Part shown: positions 1-10,714 of the stretch, in pieces
How positions within the stretch are numbered: the stretch's first letter is position 1
How the letters are laid out: each line of letters begins with the position of its first letter
NCBI RefSeq assembly: GCF_964019715.1
Contig: NZ_OZ026463.1
Coordinates: 1,128,220 to 1,192,219 of the forward strand
Reading direction: 5' to 3'
DNA: 64,000 nt
DNA from: Spiroplasma endosymbiont of Lonchoptera lutea
Lineage (GTDB): Bacteria; Bacillota_I; Bacilli_A; Mycoplasmatales; Nriv7
Notes under the pieces: model-generated
Databases searched by the model: none
Told to the model about the DNA's origin: nothing
What the model saw: the letters and a program-made list of their open reading frames with translations, nothing else
Position numbers and translations under genes: made by a program

Positions 1-148
1 TATAAATTCTTTCATCTATGCCAAGATGTTTGTATCCCATATAAAAACTCCTTAAATTTACTTTTTCTAAAATAAACTTAGCATCATGAAATTTTTATAT
101 AAAATCTTTTGCAATTTTATTTACTTGCACTTACAAGTATAATTCAGC
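1..148 (-). mobile_element. IS30-family element, type A, 5' end only (copy A0)
   Basis: The window opens inside a type A element on the minus strand. Visible are the first 13 codons of its transposase (start codon at 38-40), its ribosome binding site and its left terminal sequence ending near 148. The same sequence recurs at the complete copies, for example 19459-20536. The rest of the element lies outside the window. Confidence 0.9.
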
Positions 149-172
149 ATCCATTATTATTAGGATTTTTAA

Positions 173-1417
<1,245 letters not shown>

Positions 1418-1440
1418 GTTATGCATATTAGGAGGAATTA

Positions 1441-2412
1441 ATGTTAAAAAAATTAAAAGATAAAATTTTATCTAAAAGCTCTTTAAAATATGAAAAAGGG
1501 TTGAATAAATCCCGAAAATCCTTTTTACAAAAATTACAGATTTTAGTTACTAAGCATCGTGTTATTGATGAAACATATTTTGAAGAATTAGAAAATACAT
1601 TAATTTTAGCTGATGTTGGCGTTAAAATGGCATTGCAAATTGTTAATGAAATTAAAAATGAAGTTAGAATTAATAATATTAAGGATCCTGAAATAATTAA
1701 TGAACTTATTATTGATAAGATGTTTGCTATTTATGCTAGTAATTCGTTTATTACAACGACTTTAAATGTTTTGGATAATCAATTAAATGTTATTTTGGTT
1801 GTTGGTGTTAATGGTGCTGGTAAAACAACATCAATTGCTAAATTAGCTTATTTGCTATTACAACAAAATAAAAAAGTTTTATTAGTAGCAGGGGATACTT
1901 TTAGAGCTGGTGCTGTTGAACAATTATCGCAATGAGCAAAACGCTTGCAAGTGCCAATTGTGGTGCCTAGTAAAGAACAACAAGATCCTGCTAGTGTTAT
2001 TTATACGGGTATTAAAAAAGGTCAAGAATTAGAAGTTGATGTTGTTCTTTGTGATAGTGCGGGCAGGTTACAAACTAAAACTAATTTAATGAATGAATTA
2101 AATAAAATATATAAAGTTATTCAAAAGGTAATCATTGATGCCCCCCATGAAACATTATTAGTAGTTGATGCCACAACGGGACAAAATGGCATTTCCCAAG
2201 CACAAAATTTTACCGAGGTAGCCCCAGTTACGGGAATTATTTTAACCAAGATGGATGGTTCTTCTAAGGGAGGAATTATTTTAGCGATTAAAGAAAGTTT
2301 AAATATTCCTGTAAAATATATTGGTCTTGGTGAAAAACTTGATGACTTGGAAGAATTTGATTTAGAACAATATATTCAAGGATTAACAACAAAAGAAGTT
2401 ACTAGTAGATAG
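1441..2412 (+). CDS. ftsY: Signal recognition particle receptor FtsY
   Basis: FtsY is the SRP receptor GTPase that docks ribosome-SRP complexes at the membrane. The 323-residue protein is an N domain followed by the G domain: P-loop GVNGAGKTT near residue 122, [11 protein letters not shown] near 152, DSAGR near 206 and [10 protein letters not shown] near 260. The acidic A domain seen in proteobacteria is nearly absent, as is usual in Gram-positives and Mollicutes. A TGA at 1933-1935 is Trp and splits naive ORF calls. The start follows AGGAGGAATTA. It sits directly before ylxM, as in many Firmicutes. Confidence 0.97.
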
Positions 2413-2419
2413 GATAAGG

Positions 2420-2746
2420 ATGAAAATGTGAGATATTAGTAAGACTAATGAATTAAATTTATTATATGATTTATATAGTAAGTTATTAACACCGAAACAG
2501 CAAAAATACTTTTCGCTTTATTTAATGGAAAATTTTTCATTACAAGAGATTGCTAATGAATTAAATGTTTCGCGTAGTGCTGTTCACGATGCGATTAGTA
2601 AGATAATTAATATCCTAAATACTTATGAAGAAAAGATGCAGTTATTAGCAAAAGATATTCGTCGAAAAACATTATATGCATATTATGAAAATGAAACGGA
2701 AGCAAATGTGGAAATGTTAATTGCTGAGTTAAGAAAAATTGATTAG
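2420..2746 (+). CDS. ylxM: YlxM family HTH protein (UPF0122, SRP-associated)
   Basis: This is a small all-helical protein of 108 residues. The segment FSLQEIANELNVSRSAVHDA (residues 37-56) is a sigma-like helix-turn-helix typical of the YlxM/p13 family, whose genes sit next to ftsY or ffh; an accessory role in SRP assembly is known from the family. Two in-frame starts, 2420 and 2426, are possible; the first is annotated, but the second has better spacing from AAGGA. A TGA early in the gene (2429-2431) is Trp, so standard-code callers would start too late. It is 7 bases after ftsY, so translation is probably coupled. Confidence 0.9.
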
Positions 2747-2760
2747 AAAGAAGGAAAAAT

Positions 2761-3558
2761 ATGAATATTTTAGTTATTGGTGATATTTATGGTCAAGTTG
2801 GTCGTAGTATTTTAGAAGAATATTTAGCATCATTAAGAAAAGATTATCAAATTGATTTTGTCATTGTTAATGGAGAAAATATTAGTCATGGAAAATCAAT
2901 GATTAAAGAGCATTATAATTTTTTAAAGCGAATTAAGGTTGATGTGATTACGGGTGGTAATCATACATTTGATAAGCCGGATATGTTAGATTTAATCATT
3001 GATAATGATGATATTTTACGACCATTAAATAGTAATCCTTACCATTCTGGTAAAGGTTCTTCAATATTTACTGTTAAAGATAAGAAAATTCGCGTTACCA
3101 ATTTAATTGGTAATGCTTTTATGGGTTCATCACAAAATGCATATTTTGAAATGGATACGCTCTTAAAAGAAGATGACAGTGATATTCACTTAGTTGATTG
3201 TCATGCTGAAGCAAGTGCTGAAAAAATTGCTTTAGCTTGAAATTATGATGGTAAGATTACAGCATTATGAGGAACGCATACGCATGTACAAACTAATGAT
3301 GCGAGAATTTTGCCAAAACGAACAGGATTTATTACTGATATTGGAATGACGGGAGCTTATTATTCAATTATTGGTGCTAATCCAACGGAAGTTATTTATC
3401 GTCAGAAAAATAATTTGCCAATTAAATTTAAACCAGCAATTGGTAAGGGGCAAATTAATGGTATTGTTTTATTTATTGATGATATTACTAATAAAGTTAT
3501 AAAAATTGAAAATATTAATATTAATCCACACAAAGAATATCCTAAGGTTATTAAATAA
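2761..3558 (+). CDS. ymdB: YmdB family metallophosphoesterase
   Basis: A 265-residue calcineurin-like phosphodiesterase of the YmdB/TIGR00282 family; relatives hydrolyse 2',3'-cAMP. Metal-binding motifs are visible in order: GDIYGQ at residues 7-12, NGENI near 39, GGNHTFD near 66, DCHAEASAEK near 146 and GTHTHVQT near 170. Two TGA codons (3238-3240 and 3268-3270) are Trp. The start ATG is 14 bases after ylxM and follows AAAGAAGGAAAAAT. It belongs to the same run of genes as mnmA-ftsY-ylxM. Confidence 0.95.
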
Positions 3559-3560
3559 TT

Positions 3561-3840
3561 ATGATTTTTATTAATTTTTTACGAAATTATTGAATGTGAT
3601 TTTTACTAGCATTTATCGTTGTTTTTGTTTTATATTTTATTTTCCGTCGAATTTATAATTTATTAAGAATTAGTGTTAGCGAAGTTTTATCAATTCAAAA
3701 ACCCGAAATTAGAAAGCATTCATTAATAATGAGCGATTGCTTTTCCTTGTCGGTTAATTATCAAGTTGATATTAATAAAAACAAATTAATTATTTTTGTT
3801 CATGACTTTTTCAATAATAAAGCTGATTTTAAGGGGCGCG
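3561..3840 (+). pseudogene. Alpha/beta hydrolase, amino-terminal part (split by provirus P1)
   Basis: The reading frame starts 2 bases after ymdB with an amino-terminal membrane segment (residues 12-30) and continues to the hydrolase strand and turn LIIFVHDFFNNKADF. At 3840 it runs into the left end of virus P1 and stops at once. The continuation lies at 14803-15482. Joining the halves across the shared CGCG restores the frame exactly (ADFKGR then DHFKFY) and gives about 319 residues. This shows P1 entered an intact gene with little or no loss of host sequence. Confidence 0.88.
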
Positions 3841-4342
3841 TAAAGTTTTGTTAGGTAGGAAAATATTTGAATAAGTATTAAGACAGTCAGCAATGATTGT
3901 CTTTTTATTTTATAAGATGTTAAAATTTGTTCTTTAAAAATTAAATACAAGTGAGTTAATAATGTTGGTATGTATTAAAAGCACGATAAATTGTGGGTGG
4001 TCGCCATAACCAAAAGAAGTTTACCAGTTAATAGATAACATCCTATTAGCTATAGCAATTTGTTTCGTTTTGCAATAAAAAAATGAATGGGTGGATTTCC
4101 TAAAAATATACACGCTATTAAATTAGTTCCAAGGGTAGGATGCGGACATTAAAGTGTAGAAATTTCTATATAAGGGTATACTATGTTTAAAATTATTAAA
4201 ATCTTTATCTAATTAAAAAACAAAATTTAATAACAAAGCTTGTTAAACACTTAAATCTGCGATATATAAGTGTTTAAAAAACTAAGTTAACTAAAAACTT
4301 AGTTAATATAACTTAGTTTATTCATAAGAAAGGTAATTTACT
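3841..4342 (+). promoter_or_regulatory. P1 viral leader: hairpins, putative origin or packaging region
   Basis: About 500 bases without a credible gene, strongly conserved with P2 (31676-32178). A terminator-like hairpin lies at 3881-3911. Further inverted repeats follow: TAACAA/TTGTTA at 4231-4245, AAACACTTA/TAAGTGTTT at 4245-4275 and AACTAAGTT/AACTTAGTT near 4280-4305. Structured intergenic regions of filamentous ssDNA viruses normally hold replication origins and the packaging signal; that role here is inference. Confidence 0.6.
3881..3911 (+). terminator. Rho-independent terminator in P1 leader
   Basis: The stem AGACAGTCA/TGATTGTCT with one mismatch is followed by CTTTTTATTTT. The identical structure occurs in P2 at 31717-31747. 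It lies just inside the left viral end. Confidence 0.7.
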
Positions 4343-4669
4343 ATGAAAAACATTGAAAACATTTTCTTAAATACTAAAAAATATCTCTTAAAAGAAACAC
4401 AAAACGCAATTTTAATTAAAGCACCAAAAATTCCGTGATTTAATAAACAAATCGGTATTTGGTTTCCAAAACGATTTGTTTATAAAGGGAAATATGAGAA
4501 TTCAATTTGCATTGGAATAATAAAAGATAGTAAATATCAAGTAATTTCAATTAATCAACAAGAGCAAGAAACGAAGTTAATTAAAGGCCAAGATTTATTA
4601 GGCTTCTTCATTGCCGAAAAAGAAAATAACAAAAAAGATATAAATTATAACTATTTTAAAGGAGCTTAA
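4343..4669 (+). CDS. Plectrovirus small protein 1 (108 aa)
   Basis: This is a soluble-looking 108-residue protein with no membrane segment, rich in Lys and Asn, containing the motif PWFNKQIGIWFPKRF near residues 31-46. The P2 copy (32179-32505) differs at only a few positions. It is the first gene after the viral leader, with AAGAAAGGTAATTTACT before the ATG. I recognise no domain. A DNA-binding or replication role would fit its place as first gene, but nothing in the sequence proves it. Confidence 0.8.
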
Positions 4670-4671
4670 AA

Positions 4672-4893
4672 ATGAATATTGCGATTGGACTAATATTTAT
4701 TATCATTTACATAATGCTATTGGCATATTTTGCTTATAAAATTTATGCCAAAATAAAAATGCGAATTAAATATAAAAATGCCATTAAAAGTAATACTGGT
4801 AATTTTACAAAAGACGAAAAAGTGTTTATTGCTCGATTTGAAGAATGAGTTAAAACCCCTAATTCAAAAGAAAATAATGCGGATAAAAAATAA
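4672..4893 (+). CDS. Plectrovirus small membrane protein (73 aa)
   Basis: A single hydrophobic segment spans residues 3-24, followed by a basic cytoplasmic-type stretch (KIYAKIKMRIKYKN) and a polar tail. One TGA is Trp. The start is 2 bases after the preceding stop, and its own stop overlaps the next start (TAATG), so the genes are translationally coupled. The P2 homologue is 32508-32729. Function is unknown; it is probably a minor virion or morphogenesis protein. Confidence 0.8.
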
Positions 4894-5054
4894 TGTTTTG
4901 AGAAATTATTATGGAATTTTTAAAACTGTTTGTTCCGATAGAAAAAATGCCTGCACAAGTTGCGTTTATTGCCGGATTAATTATTATCATTACTTTTCTT
5001 TTCGCATTAATTTCAATTATATATTTACCAATAAAAATGATTTTTGGGAGATAA
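4893..5054 (+). CDS. Plectrovirus small membrane protein (53 aa)
   Basis: A short protein whose start codon overlaps the stop of the previous gene (TAATG). A hydrophobic stretch occupies residues 24-48 (AFIAGLIIIITFLFALISII) after an amphipathic amino end. It is nearly identical in P2 (32729-32890). It resembles the small inner-membrane virion proteins of filamentous viruses in size and layout only. Confidence 0.72.
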
Positions 5055-5057
5055 AAA

Positions 5058-5288
5058 ATGACAATAAACTTAAAAGAATTTGATTGAGAACAAATCAAAC
5101 AAACTTTCTGAGATTTATTTATTCAAATTACAACTATTCCGGCTCATATTAGTGGTGGTAAAGAAATTGATTTAACTCAAGAAACACTTTGACTTTTAAT
5201 AGCAAACATTGCTTTTTGATTCTTAACAGCGATTATGGTCTGATTTATTCTCATGTTACTTTGAAAAACCATATCAGTATTTAGATAG
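5058..5288 (+). CDS. Plectrovirus small Trp-rich membrane protein (76 aa)
   Basis: The 76 residues include several Trp, nearly all encoded by TGA. Residues 46-72 form a membrane segment (LWLLIANIAFWFLTAIMVW). The P2 homologue is 32894-33124. The gene is 3 bases after the previous one. I infer a minor coat or assembly role from place and topology. Confidence 0.75.
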
Positions 5289-5299
5289 AGGCAAAATTA

Positions 5300-5434
5300 A
5301 TGTCAAGAAGTTACATTGTGATGCATTCCCAAAGAAATTCAAAATTAATTAGAAAAAAATATAACCGCGTTAAGGCTAATCGCGGGTTTAACAAATTTAA
5401 GAAAAACTTTGAATATAAATGATGAATGTTTTAA
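5300..5434 (+). CDS. Plectrovirus small basic protein (44 aa)
   Basis: The protein is very basic (SRSYIVMHSQRNSKLIRKKY onward) and ends in WWMF, with both Trp encoded by TGA. It is conserved in P2 (33136-33270). It lies between a membrane protein and the coat protein. The charge suggests binding to the packaged single-stranded DNA, as for small basic virion proteins of other inoviruses; this is inference. Confidence 0.7.
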
Positions 5435-5453
5435 AAAGAAAGGGGGTGATTAT

Positions 5454-5699
5454 ATGATTGGAACTTTCTTGGCTGATGCACCAGCAACGGTAGAAAAAAT
5501 AACAGCTAGTGATGCGATGACTAAATTGTGAAATGCAATTATAACGGCGTTTACTAAAATGTGAGAAATTATTGCTGTTAATATGCCACAAGTCGGTAAC
5601 TTCTTTGCTGACTACTGAATATTCATTTTTCCATTTATTTTGGCAATATTCTTTATTTGCTTTAAAATGTTTGAAAAATTACTTGGAGCGGTGCGCTAA
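5454..5699 (+). CDS. Plectrovirus major coat protein
   Basis: The protein of 81 residues has a short acidic and polar amino part with an amphipathic helix, one strongly hydrophobic helix (residues 52-74, WIFIFPFILAIFFICF) and a short basic tail (KMFEKLLGAVR). This is the pattern of filamentous-virus major coat proteins (SpV1 ORF4 type). The Shine-Dalgarno AAGAAAGGGGGTGATT is the strongest in the provirus, consistent with high expression. P2 differs mainly in the first 15 residues, which would face the outside of the virion. Confidence 0.85.
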
Positions 5700-5723
5700 C
5701 AAAAAAATAAAGTGAGGTGCAAG

Positions 5724-6710
5724 ATGAAATTTTGCAAATGAATAATAGAAAAAAATAACCATTTTATTGAATTGAATCGCACCTCATTTTTAATTTTATG
5801 ACATTGAGGAGCAATTTGATATATTTACAACGGTTATTTTAAAAACATTGTGAGCTATTTATTTTTAGCAGGTTGTATTTTAATTTTTCTTTTTAAAATC
5901 GGTAATTTAACACAAATTAACAAAGTTATTAACTTCTTAAAAAACTCACCATTAAATATTGTGATTGGTTCATTAGGAACTGGAAAAACCGCTTTTCTAG
6001 TGTATGCCTCAAAATTACTAAAAAAGAAAAAATATCATATCGCATCAACATTTCCATTACTAGAAACTCAAAAATTAAGTTTAGGTCATATGGGATTATT
6101 AGATTTTGATTATCCGGTATTACCAGACAAAACCTTACTTTTATGAGATGAAACCAATTTATTTCTTGAAGGTACTGATTGAGAAAAAAATAATACCAAA
6201 AACGAAGAAACCGGTATCCAAGAATATTTTGCTCTGGCACGCCATTTTGGTCATATTGTGTTAGCTAGCGGTCAAAGAGATAAACATATTTGAGTTAAAG
6301 TTCGTGATATTGCCAATAATGTGATTGTGGGCATTCGTAAAAAACCCGTTAATATTTTTCGCCCCTACTTAAAAGTCATCTATGGTACCTTTACGAGCAT
6401 TGAAGAATATGAACGCTGACGAAACACCTTAATTGATGCTAAAAATAGCAAAAGGGGTCGTCGCATTAAATATCGCGATATTCCTGAACTTGATATTTAT
6501 TTTTTTAAACTAAAAATTCCTCTACCCATACTTAACACTTACAATTCTTTTTACCTAGTATTTTTAAGAGATTATTTAAATTCAAAAGTAAATCCCGACT
6601 ATGAAGACAAATACTATACTGACACAGCAATTGATTTAGAAGATTTAGAATACTTAAAAATGGATAAATTTAGCAAATTTTTAAGAAAAATGAAAGAAAA
6701 GGAACAATAA
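5724..6710 (+). CDS. Zot-like P-loop morphogenesis ATPase (plectrovirus)
   Basis: This 328-residue protein has an amino-terminal hydrophobic region (residues 22-60) followed by a P-loop domain: Walker A GSLGTGKTA near residue 81 and Walker B KTLLLWDETN near 135. This is the Zot/pI family of inovirus assembly proteins, which drive extrusion of virions through the membrane. Three quarters of its Trp residues use TGA. P2 carries a 327-residue homologue (33557-34540). The sequence GAGGTGCAAGATG gives the start. Confidence 0.88.
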
Positions 6711-6713
6711 AAA

Positions 6714-7034
6714 ATGGAAAATCTCGCAAAAATGGCCGACTTTCTAGCTCAAATGCTTTATAAAGTTTTTGACTTAATTTGAAGTTTAGAGGTGCCAGGA
6801 ACGAATATTCAACTAATATTTCCTTTATTCTTAACGCTGGCTGTAGAATTTCTTATGGCAATTATTCTAGGTTTTGGTAGTCAACAAGTTAATTTAGAAA
6901 AACAACGCCAATATGCCATTAAAAATAGTAGTCGTTTAAGTGCGTGAGGAAAAGTTAAAAAACAAATACAACCAATAAATCCAAATAAAATTAATTGAAA
7001 ACAAAAAAATAAAAAAATAAAACAAGGTAACTAA
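6714..7034 (+). CDS. Plectrovirus membrane protein (106 aa)
   Basis: A membrane segment at residues 33-57 (IFPLFLTLAVEFLMAIILGF) is followed by a basic carboxy tail rich in Lys and Gln. P2 has a 94-residue version (34547-34831) lacking about 12 tail residues, so the tail length is not constrained. Function is unknown. Confidence 0.75.
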
Positions 7035-7036
7035 CA

Positions 7037-7285
7037 ATGTTTAAACTAATTATTATTTTTATCTTAATAACTGTTCTTGGATTATTGGCTGGTAGTCATT
7101 TTGAAACTTTAACGAACTATATTAGCGAGGGGCTTGCCAATTTCCAAAAATTTATTACTAGCAATTTAACAATTTTAGAACTATTTAAACCAATGGCTCG
7201 GACATTTTCGCAACACCCAATTTTTACCATTCTTGGTGTCACTTGTGTACTTATTGCTTTATTTATTGTGATTAAAGGACGATAA
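7037..7285 (+). CDS. Plectrovirus membrane protein (82 aa)
   Basis: Two hydrophobic segments (residues 2-20 and 61-80) flank a polar loop. The P2 copy (34834-35082) encodes the same 82 residues, making it one of the most conserved viral genes in the window. It starts 2 bases after the previous stop. It is probably structural; no family is recognised. Confidence 0.8.
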   Translation: MFKLIIIFILITVLGLLAGSHFETLTNYISEGLANFQKFITSNLTILELFKPMARTFSQHPIFTILGVTCVLIALFIVIKGR

Positions 7286-7307
7286 AAAATATGAAAGGAA
7301 AATAAAA

Positions 7308-7700
7308 ATGAAAAAACTTTTAGGCAAATTATTTAAAAAAGATAATTCAAAAGAAAAATTGCTATTAAAAATAAGAATTAAAAATTCTTTTAAAAAGCAA
7401 TGGTTAAAAATAGCATTGAGTATCATTTTTATCTTTATAAGCTTATTAATTTGTGCATTAACAGCAATCGATACTAAATGAATAACTGGAACAAGTGATG
7501 AATTTAATAATTTTATGAATAAAGAAATGGTTGGTTTCTTTGGCAAATTTAATAGTGGCATTATGCTGGCAGGAATATTTGTTTTTTGATGAGGCGGAGC
7601 AATATATTTTGCAATTAAATTTGAAAAATTAATCCGCTTGATTATTCAGAAAGTTAAAGCAAAAAGAGCCTTAAAAAATGAAACTAAACAAGTTAATTAA
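7308..7700 (+). CDS. Plectrovirus membrane protein (130 aa)
   Basis: A basic amino end (MKKLLGKLFKKD) precedes two membrane segments (residues 34-53 and 86-106) and a basic tail. The P2 homologue is 35104-35496 with the same length. The 3' end overlaps the next gene by 23 bases. The function is unknown; topology fits an assembly-site membrane protein. Confidence 0.78.
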
Positions 7701-7950
7701 TTTTTTAAAAAGATATTGATGAATAATAATTAATTACATTATATTCATATCTTTAAGTATACTTTTATTGTTACATACAGATATTGAAAATTTGCAACAA
7801 TTTATTAAAAATTTTGGAGCAATTGGTAGGTTAATGATTATAGGTTATTCCTTAGTATGAGTGACCATAACAGAAATAGTAAACTGTTTAATTCGTTTTA
7901 TATTAAAAAAGATCAAAGCTAAAAGAATAATGAAAAATAAAATATTTTAA
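7678..7950 (+). CDS. Plectrovirus membrane protein (90 aa)
   Basis: It has two hydrophobic segments (residues 17-34 and 49-72) and a basic tail. The start overlaps the preceding gene by 23 bases. The P2 counterpart (35474-35725) has the same layout but a diverged sequence and a shorter tail because of a small length change near the end. It lies directly upstream of the adsorption gene. Confidence 0.72.
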
Positions 7951-7965
7951 AAAGGAGTGATAAAA

Positions 7966-9858
7966 ATGTTTATGAAAATATTTACTGTGCTAATTATTGG
8001 TTTCAATAACATTTTTACTATTCCCCAAAAAATTAACAACGATGAAGTGACAACACATTCACTGATTAGAAATAAAAGAGAAAGTAATAAAGTTTATGAT
8101 TTTGAAATTAGAAACTTAGAAAAAATAAGATTTTTAACAGAAAGGCAAGACCATGACCTTTTAAAAGTTGAGATAAGAACAGAAGAAAATATAAATGCAA
8201 ATATAGATAAACAATTACCAAATTTAAAAAATGTAAAAATTTTTAGTTTAGAGTTTAATGCAGAGCTTGTAAATAACATAATTAAACAAAAAGACTTTCA
8301 AAAAATAACAAATACTTATGGAAAAAAAATAGATACTTCGGGTTTAAATTTTTATACCTGAATGATTAATATACCCAATAAAACAATTAAAATTAAAGCA
8401 CAAGGAACAGAATTACTAACTTTTGAACATGATGATACTAACAATTATAGATTAAATAAAACAAATAATTTTGAAATTGAAATTGAAAAAGATACTACTG
8501 ATATTGAATTACCAACAACAAACACCAAATTTGATGGCAACCATAACTATAACGATGTTGTTGATAATCTTGATTACTTAATGATTCACCGTGGTGATTT
8601 TGATAAATTTAATTACTCTTATCTTTATTGAACACCAGTATTTAATTTCATTGACACCTTAGAAAAAGGTTATTATAAAGAATTTACCATTAAAAACCAC
8701 GGTTTTAAATCAGAAAGTTATTTCTATCACAAAAATTCTACTAGTGAAGAAAAAATAAATAAAAATATATTAAAAATTAAAGCCTTTAATAAAACTCTAA
8801 TCGCAGGTAATAACTATTTGCAATTATTACATGGTGAAAGTGAAATCTGAAAATATGACACAGCGAATGCCAACGATTATTATCTAATTAAGTACCTTTT
8901 TGGAACTTTAAATTATCTTAATGTTAAATTTAGTTTTCTGCGTTATGACCCTGAATTAAAAAACGACATTTACCTTTATTTTAAAAACAACATTCCTAAT
9001 ATTAACAACAGCGATTACAAAAATGTTTTTGACGAAATCTACGAAATCCTTGGCAACTTTTTTGCTAGTTTATTTTACGCCACTTTTGACATGGGCGAAA
9101 AAACTCATACCGAAATTGATTTTAAAGGCGTAGACAATTATAACAAAGATTACTTTATTCAAATTGGGTTCTTTTATCGTTCGTTAATTACCTTTTATCC
9201 CAAAAAATATTTAATTAATGTTACTGGTAATTCAGAATTATTATTAAGAAGTTATTTTTTTACTTTTGATAAAAAAACGCACCAAGAAAATTATAATGCC
9301 ATTAAAAACAACAATAGCATTTATCAAATTAATTTTAATGTCCTTAAATCCTATGATAATAAATTGATTATCTTGCCGGCCAACAAACTCGCTAATAGTA
9401 TTAATTACCTCAATACCGATATTGATATTCGCTACGGTATTAATATTTTTACCTTAACCTTTCCACTTTATCACAAAGGCAACATCTCTAATTACAATTT
9501 TAAAATTTATGACTTTAATGTCTTAAATTCCACAACCTTTATTCCTGATGGTTCCACCAACTCAGAATGAGATGACTTAATTCCGCCAGCAAATTGCAAG
9601 TATTCTGGACGATGAATACCAACTTTTAATGATATTGGATGTGCCATTCAAAATGCTGGTATCAAAATGATTAACTGAATTCTTACTGCTTCACAAATTA
9701 TTACCATTTTAAGACCGTTAGCAATTATTGCAAAAGCAACAGTTAACTTTTCAACTGCTATTTTTCCAGTTTTTAAAACGGTACCAGCTTTTTACTATAC
9801 ATTTCAATTTTTAATCGGTTTTGCCATTTTTCTAATGATATTAAGGATTTTCCTGTAA
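7966..9858 (+). CDS. Adsorption / minor coat protein, P1 type (SpV1 ORF1-like)
   Basis: This protein of 630 residues has a signal-like amino end, then IRNKR at about residues 36-40, then a domain of about 135 residues specific to P1 (about 44-177). A large conserved domain follows, starting at TKFDGNHNY and shared with P2 and P3, and a carboxy-terminal membrane segment (about 605-628). The arrangement resembles pIII-like adsorption proteins, which stay anchored by the carboxy end while the amino domains bind the cell. The specific domain is copied almost exactly in the lipoprotein gene downstream (9914-10432). The start ATG lies 8 bases after AAAGGAG. Confidence 0.85.
8089..8489 (+). repeat. 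Direct repeat copy 1: P1 adsorption N-domain
   Basis: This stretch of 401 bases within the adsorption gene matches 10025-10425 in the lipoprotein gene; by eye I find a single mismatch (CAA versus CGA). The copies are in the same orientation, about 1.9 kb apart and of equal length. Confidence 0.95.
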
Positions 9859-9880
9859 TATATATATATATATATATATA
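9859..9880 (+). repeat. (TA)11 tract before the P1 lipoprotein gene
   Basis: Eleven TA units lie directly after the stop of the adsorption gene and 33 bases before the lipoprotein start. P2 has seven units at the same place (37642-37655). Simple repeats in front of surface-protein genes can change length and alter expression in Mollicutes; that effect here is inference. Confidence 0.9.
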
Positions 9881-9913
9881 TTGAAAAAATAAAGCAATAA
9901 AGGAATTAAAATA

Positions 9914-10432
9914 ATGAAAATTTTAAATATAATAACTCTTTTGACATTAACAATATTACCAATAGTTAGCTGTTCTAAAAAAGCAAATGAACCAGTAGAA
10001 CAAAAAAATAAAGATAACGAAAACAAAGTTTATGATTTTGAAATTAGAAACTTAGAAAAAATAAGATTTTTAACAGAAAGGCAAGACCATGACCTTTTAA
10101 AAGTTGAGATAAGAACAGAAGAAAATATAAATGCAAATATAGATAAACAATTACCAAATTTAAAAAATGTAAAAATTTTTAGTTTAGAGTTTAATGCAGA
10201 GCTTGTAAATAACATAATTAAACAAAAAGACTTTCGAAAAATAACAAATACTTATGGAAAAAAAATAGATACTTCGGGTTTAAATTTTTATACCTGAATG
10301 ATTAATATACCCAATAAAACAATTAAAATTAAAGCACAAGGAACAGAATTACTAACTTTTGAACATGATGATACTAACAATTATAGATTAAATAAAACAA
10401 ATAATTTTGAAATTGAAATTGAAAATCCGTAA
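9914..10432 (+). CDS. Viral lipoprotein carrying the P1 adsorption N-domain
   Basis: The 172-residue protein has a lipoprotein signal (MKILNIITLLTLTILPIVSC, lipobox IVSC, Cys 20), a short polar linker, then a domain of about 135 residues identical to the P1-specific domain of the adsorption protein except for one Gln to Arg change. It would be displayed on the cell surface by its lipid anchor. The gene immediately follows the adsorption gene and a TA repeat, and precedes a strong hairpin terminator. A decoy that blocks the receptor, or a donor copy for gene conversion, are the two functions I consider likely; neither is proven. Confidence 0.85.
10025..10425 (+). repeat. Direct repeat copy 2: P1 lipoprotein domain
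   Basis: This is the second copy of the 401-base repeat at 8089-8489. Flanking sequences differ sharply on both sides, so the repeat covers just the protein domain. Confidence 0.95.
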
Positions 10433-10546
10433 TAACTAAATTTAAACACCGTTAAAATTATTAGTCAAAGAAAGGTTAGTTTTTTATGATGATAATATCC
10501 TCAAAAAAATAAACAACTTTTTCATTTTTTCTATTTTAACAAAATA

Positions 10547-10576
10547 AAACCAGTAATTTTAATTAATTACTGGTTT
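10547..10576 (+). terminator. Terminator hairpin after the P1 lipoprotein
   Basis: There is a perfect 12-bp stem AAACCAGTAATT/AATTACTGGTTT with a 6-base loop. A-rich and T-rich flanks on both sides suggest that it can stop transcription from either direction, separating the viral operon from the minus-strand cargo slot. P2 has a different hairpin at the same place (39524-39553). Confidence 0.8.
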
Positions 10577-10587
10577 GAATATTTTTC

Positions 10588-10714
10588 TTATTTTATCATA
10601 ATAAATTTAAACTTGGTGTTCTTGTTCCAATTAAAGTAATTATTAATTTGTCCAAAAAAAATATTGATAAAATCTCCTCCAAAACTTGTTGGTAGTCTGG
10701 GAAAGCTTAGGTTT
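10588..10714 (-). pseudogene. Cargo-slot remnant of P1, carboxy end
   Basis: On the minus strand an open frame runs from the IS30-B1 edge to a stop at 10588, ending with FKFIMIK. It occupies the place of the toxin carboxy end in P2. IS30-B1 (10715-11775) has replaced nearly all of the gene; the matching leader lies on the far side at 11776. I cannot tell what it encoded, and the frame assignment is tentative. Confidence 0.4.

Noticed and set aside
4232..4320. Riboswitch in the viral leader
   Set aside because: The hairpins are simple inverted repeats with no conserved ligand-binding core that I recognise; an origin or packaging role is more likely.
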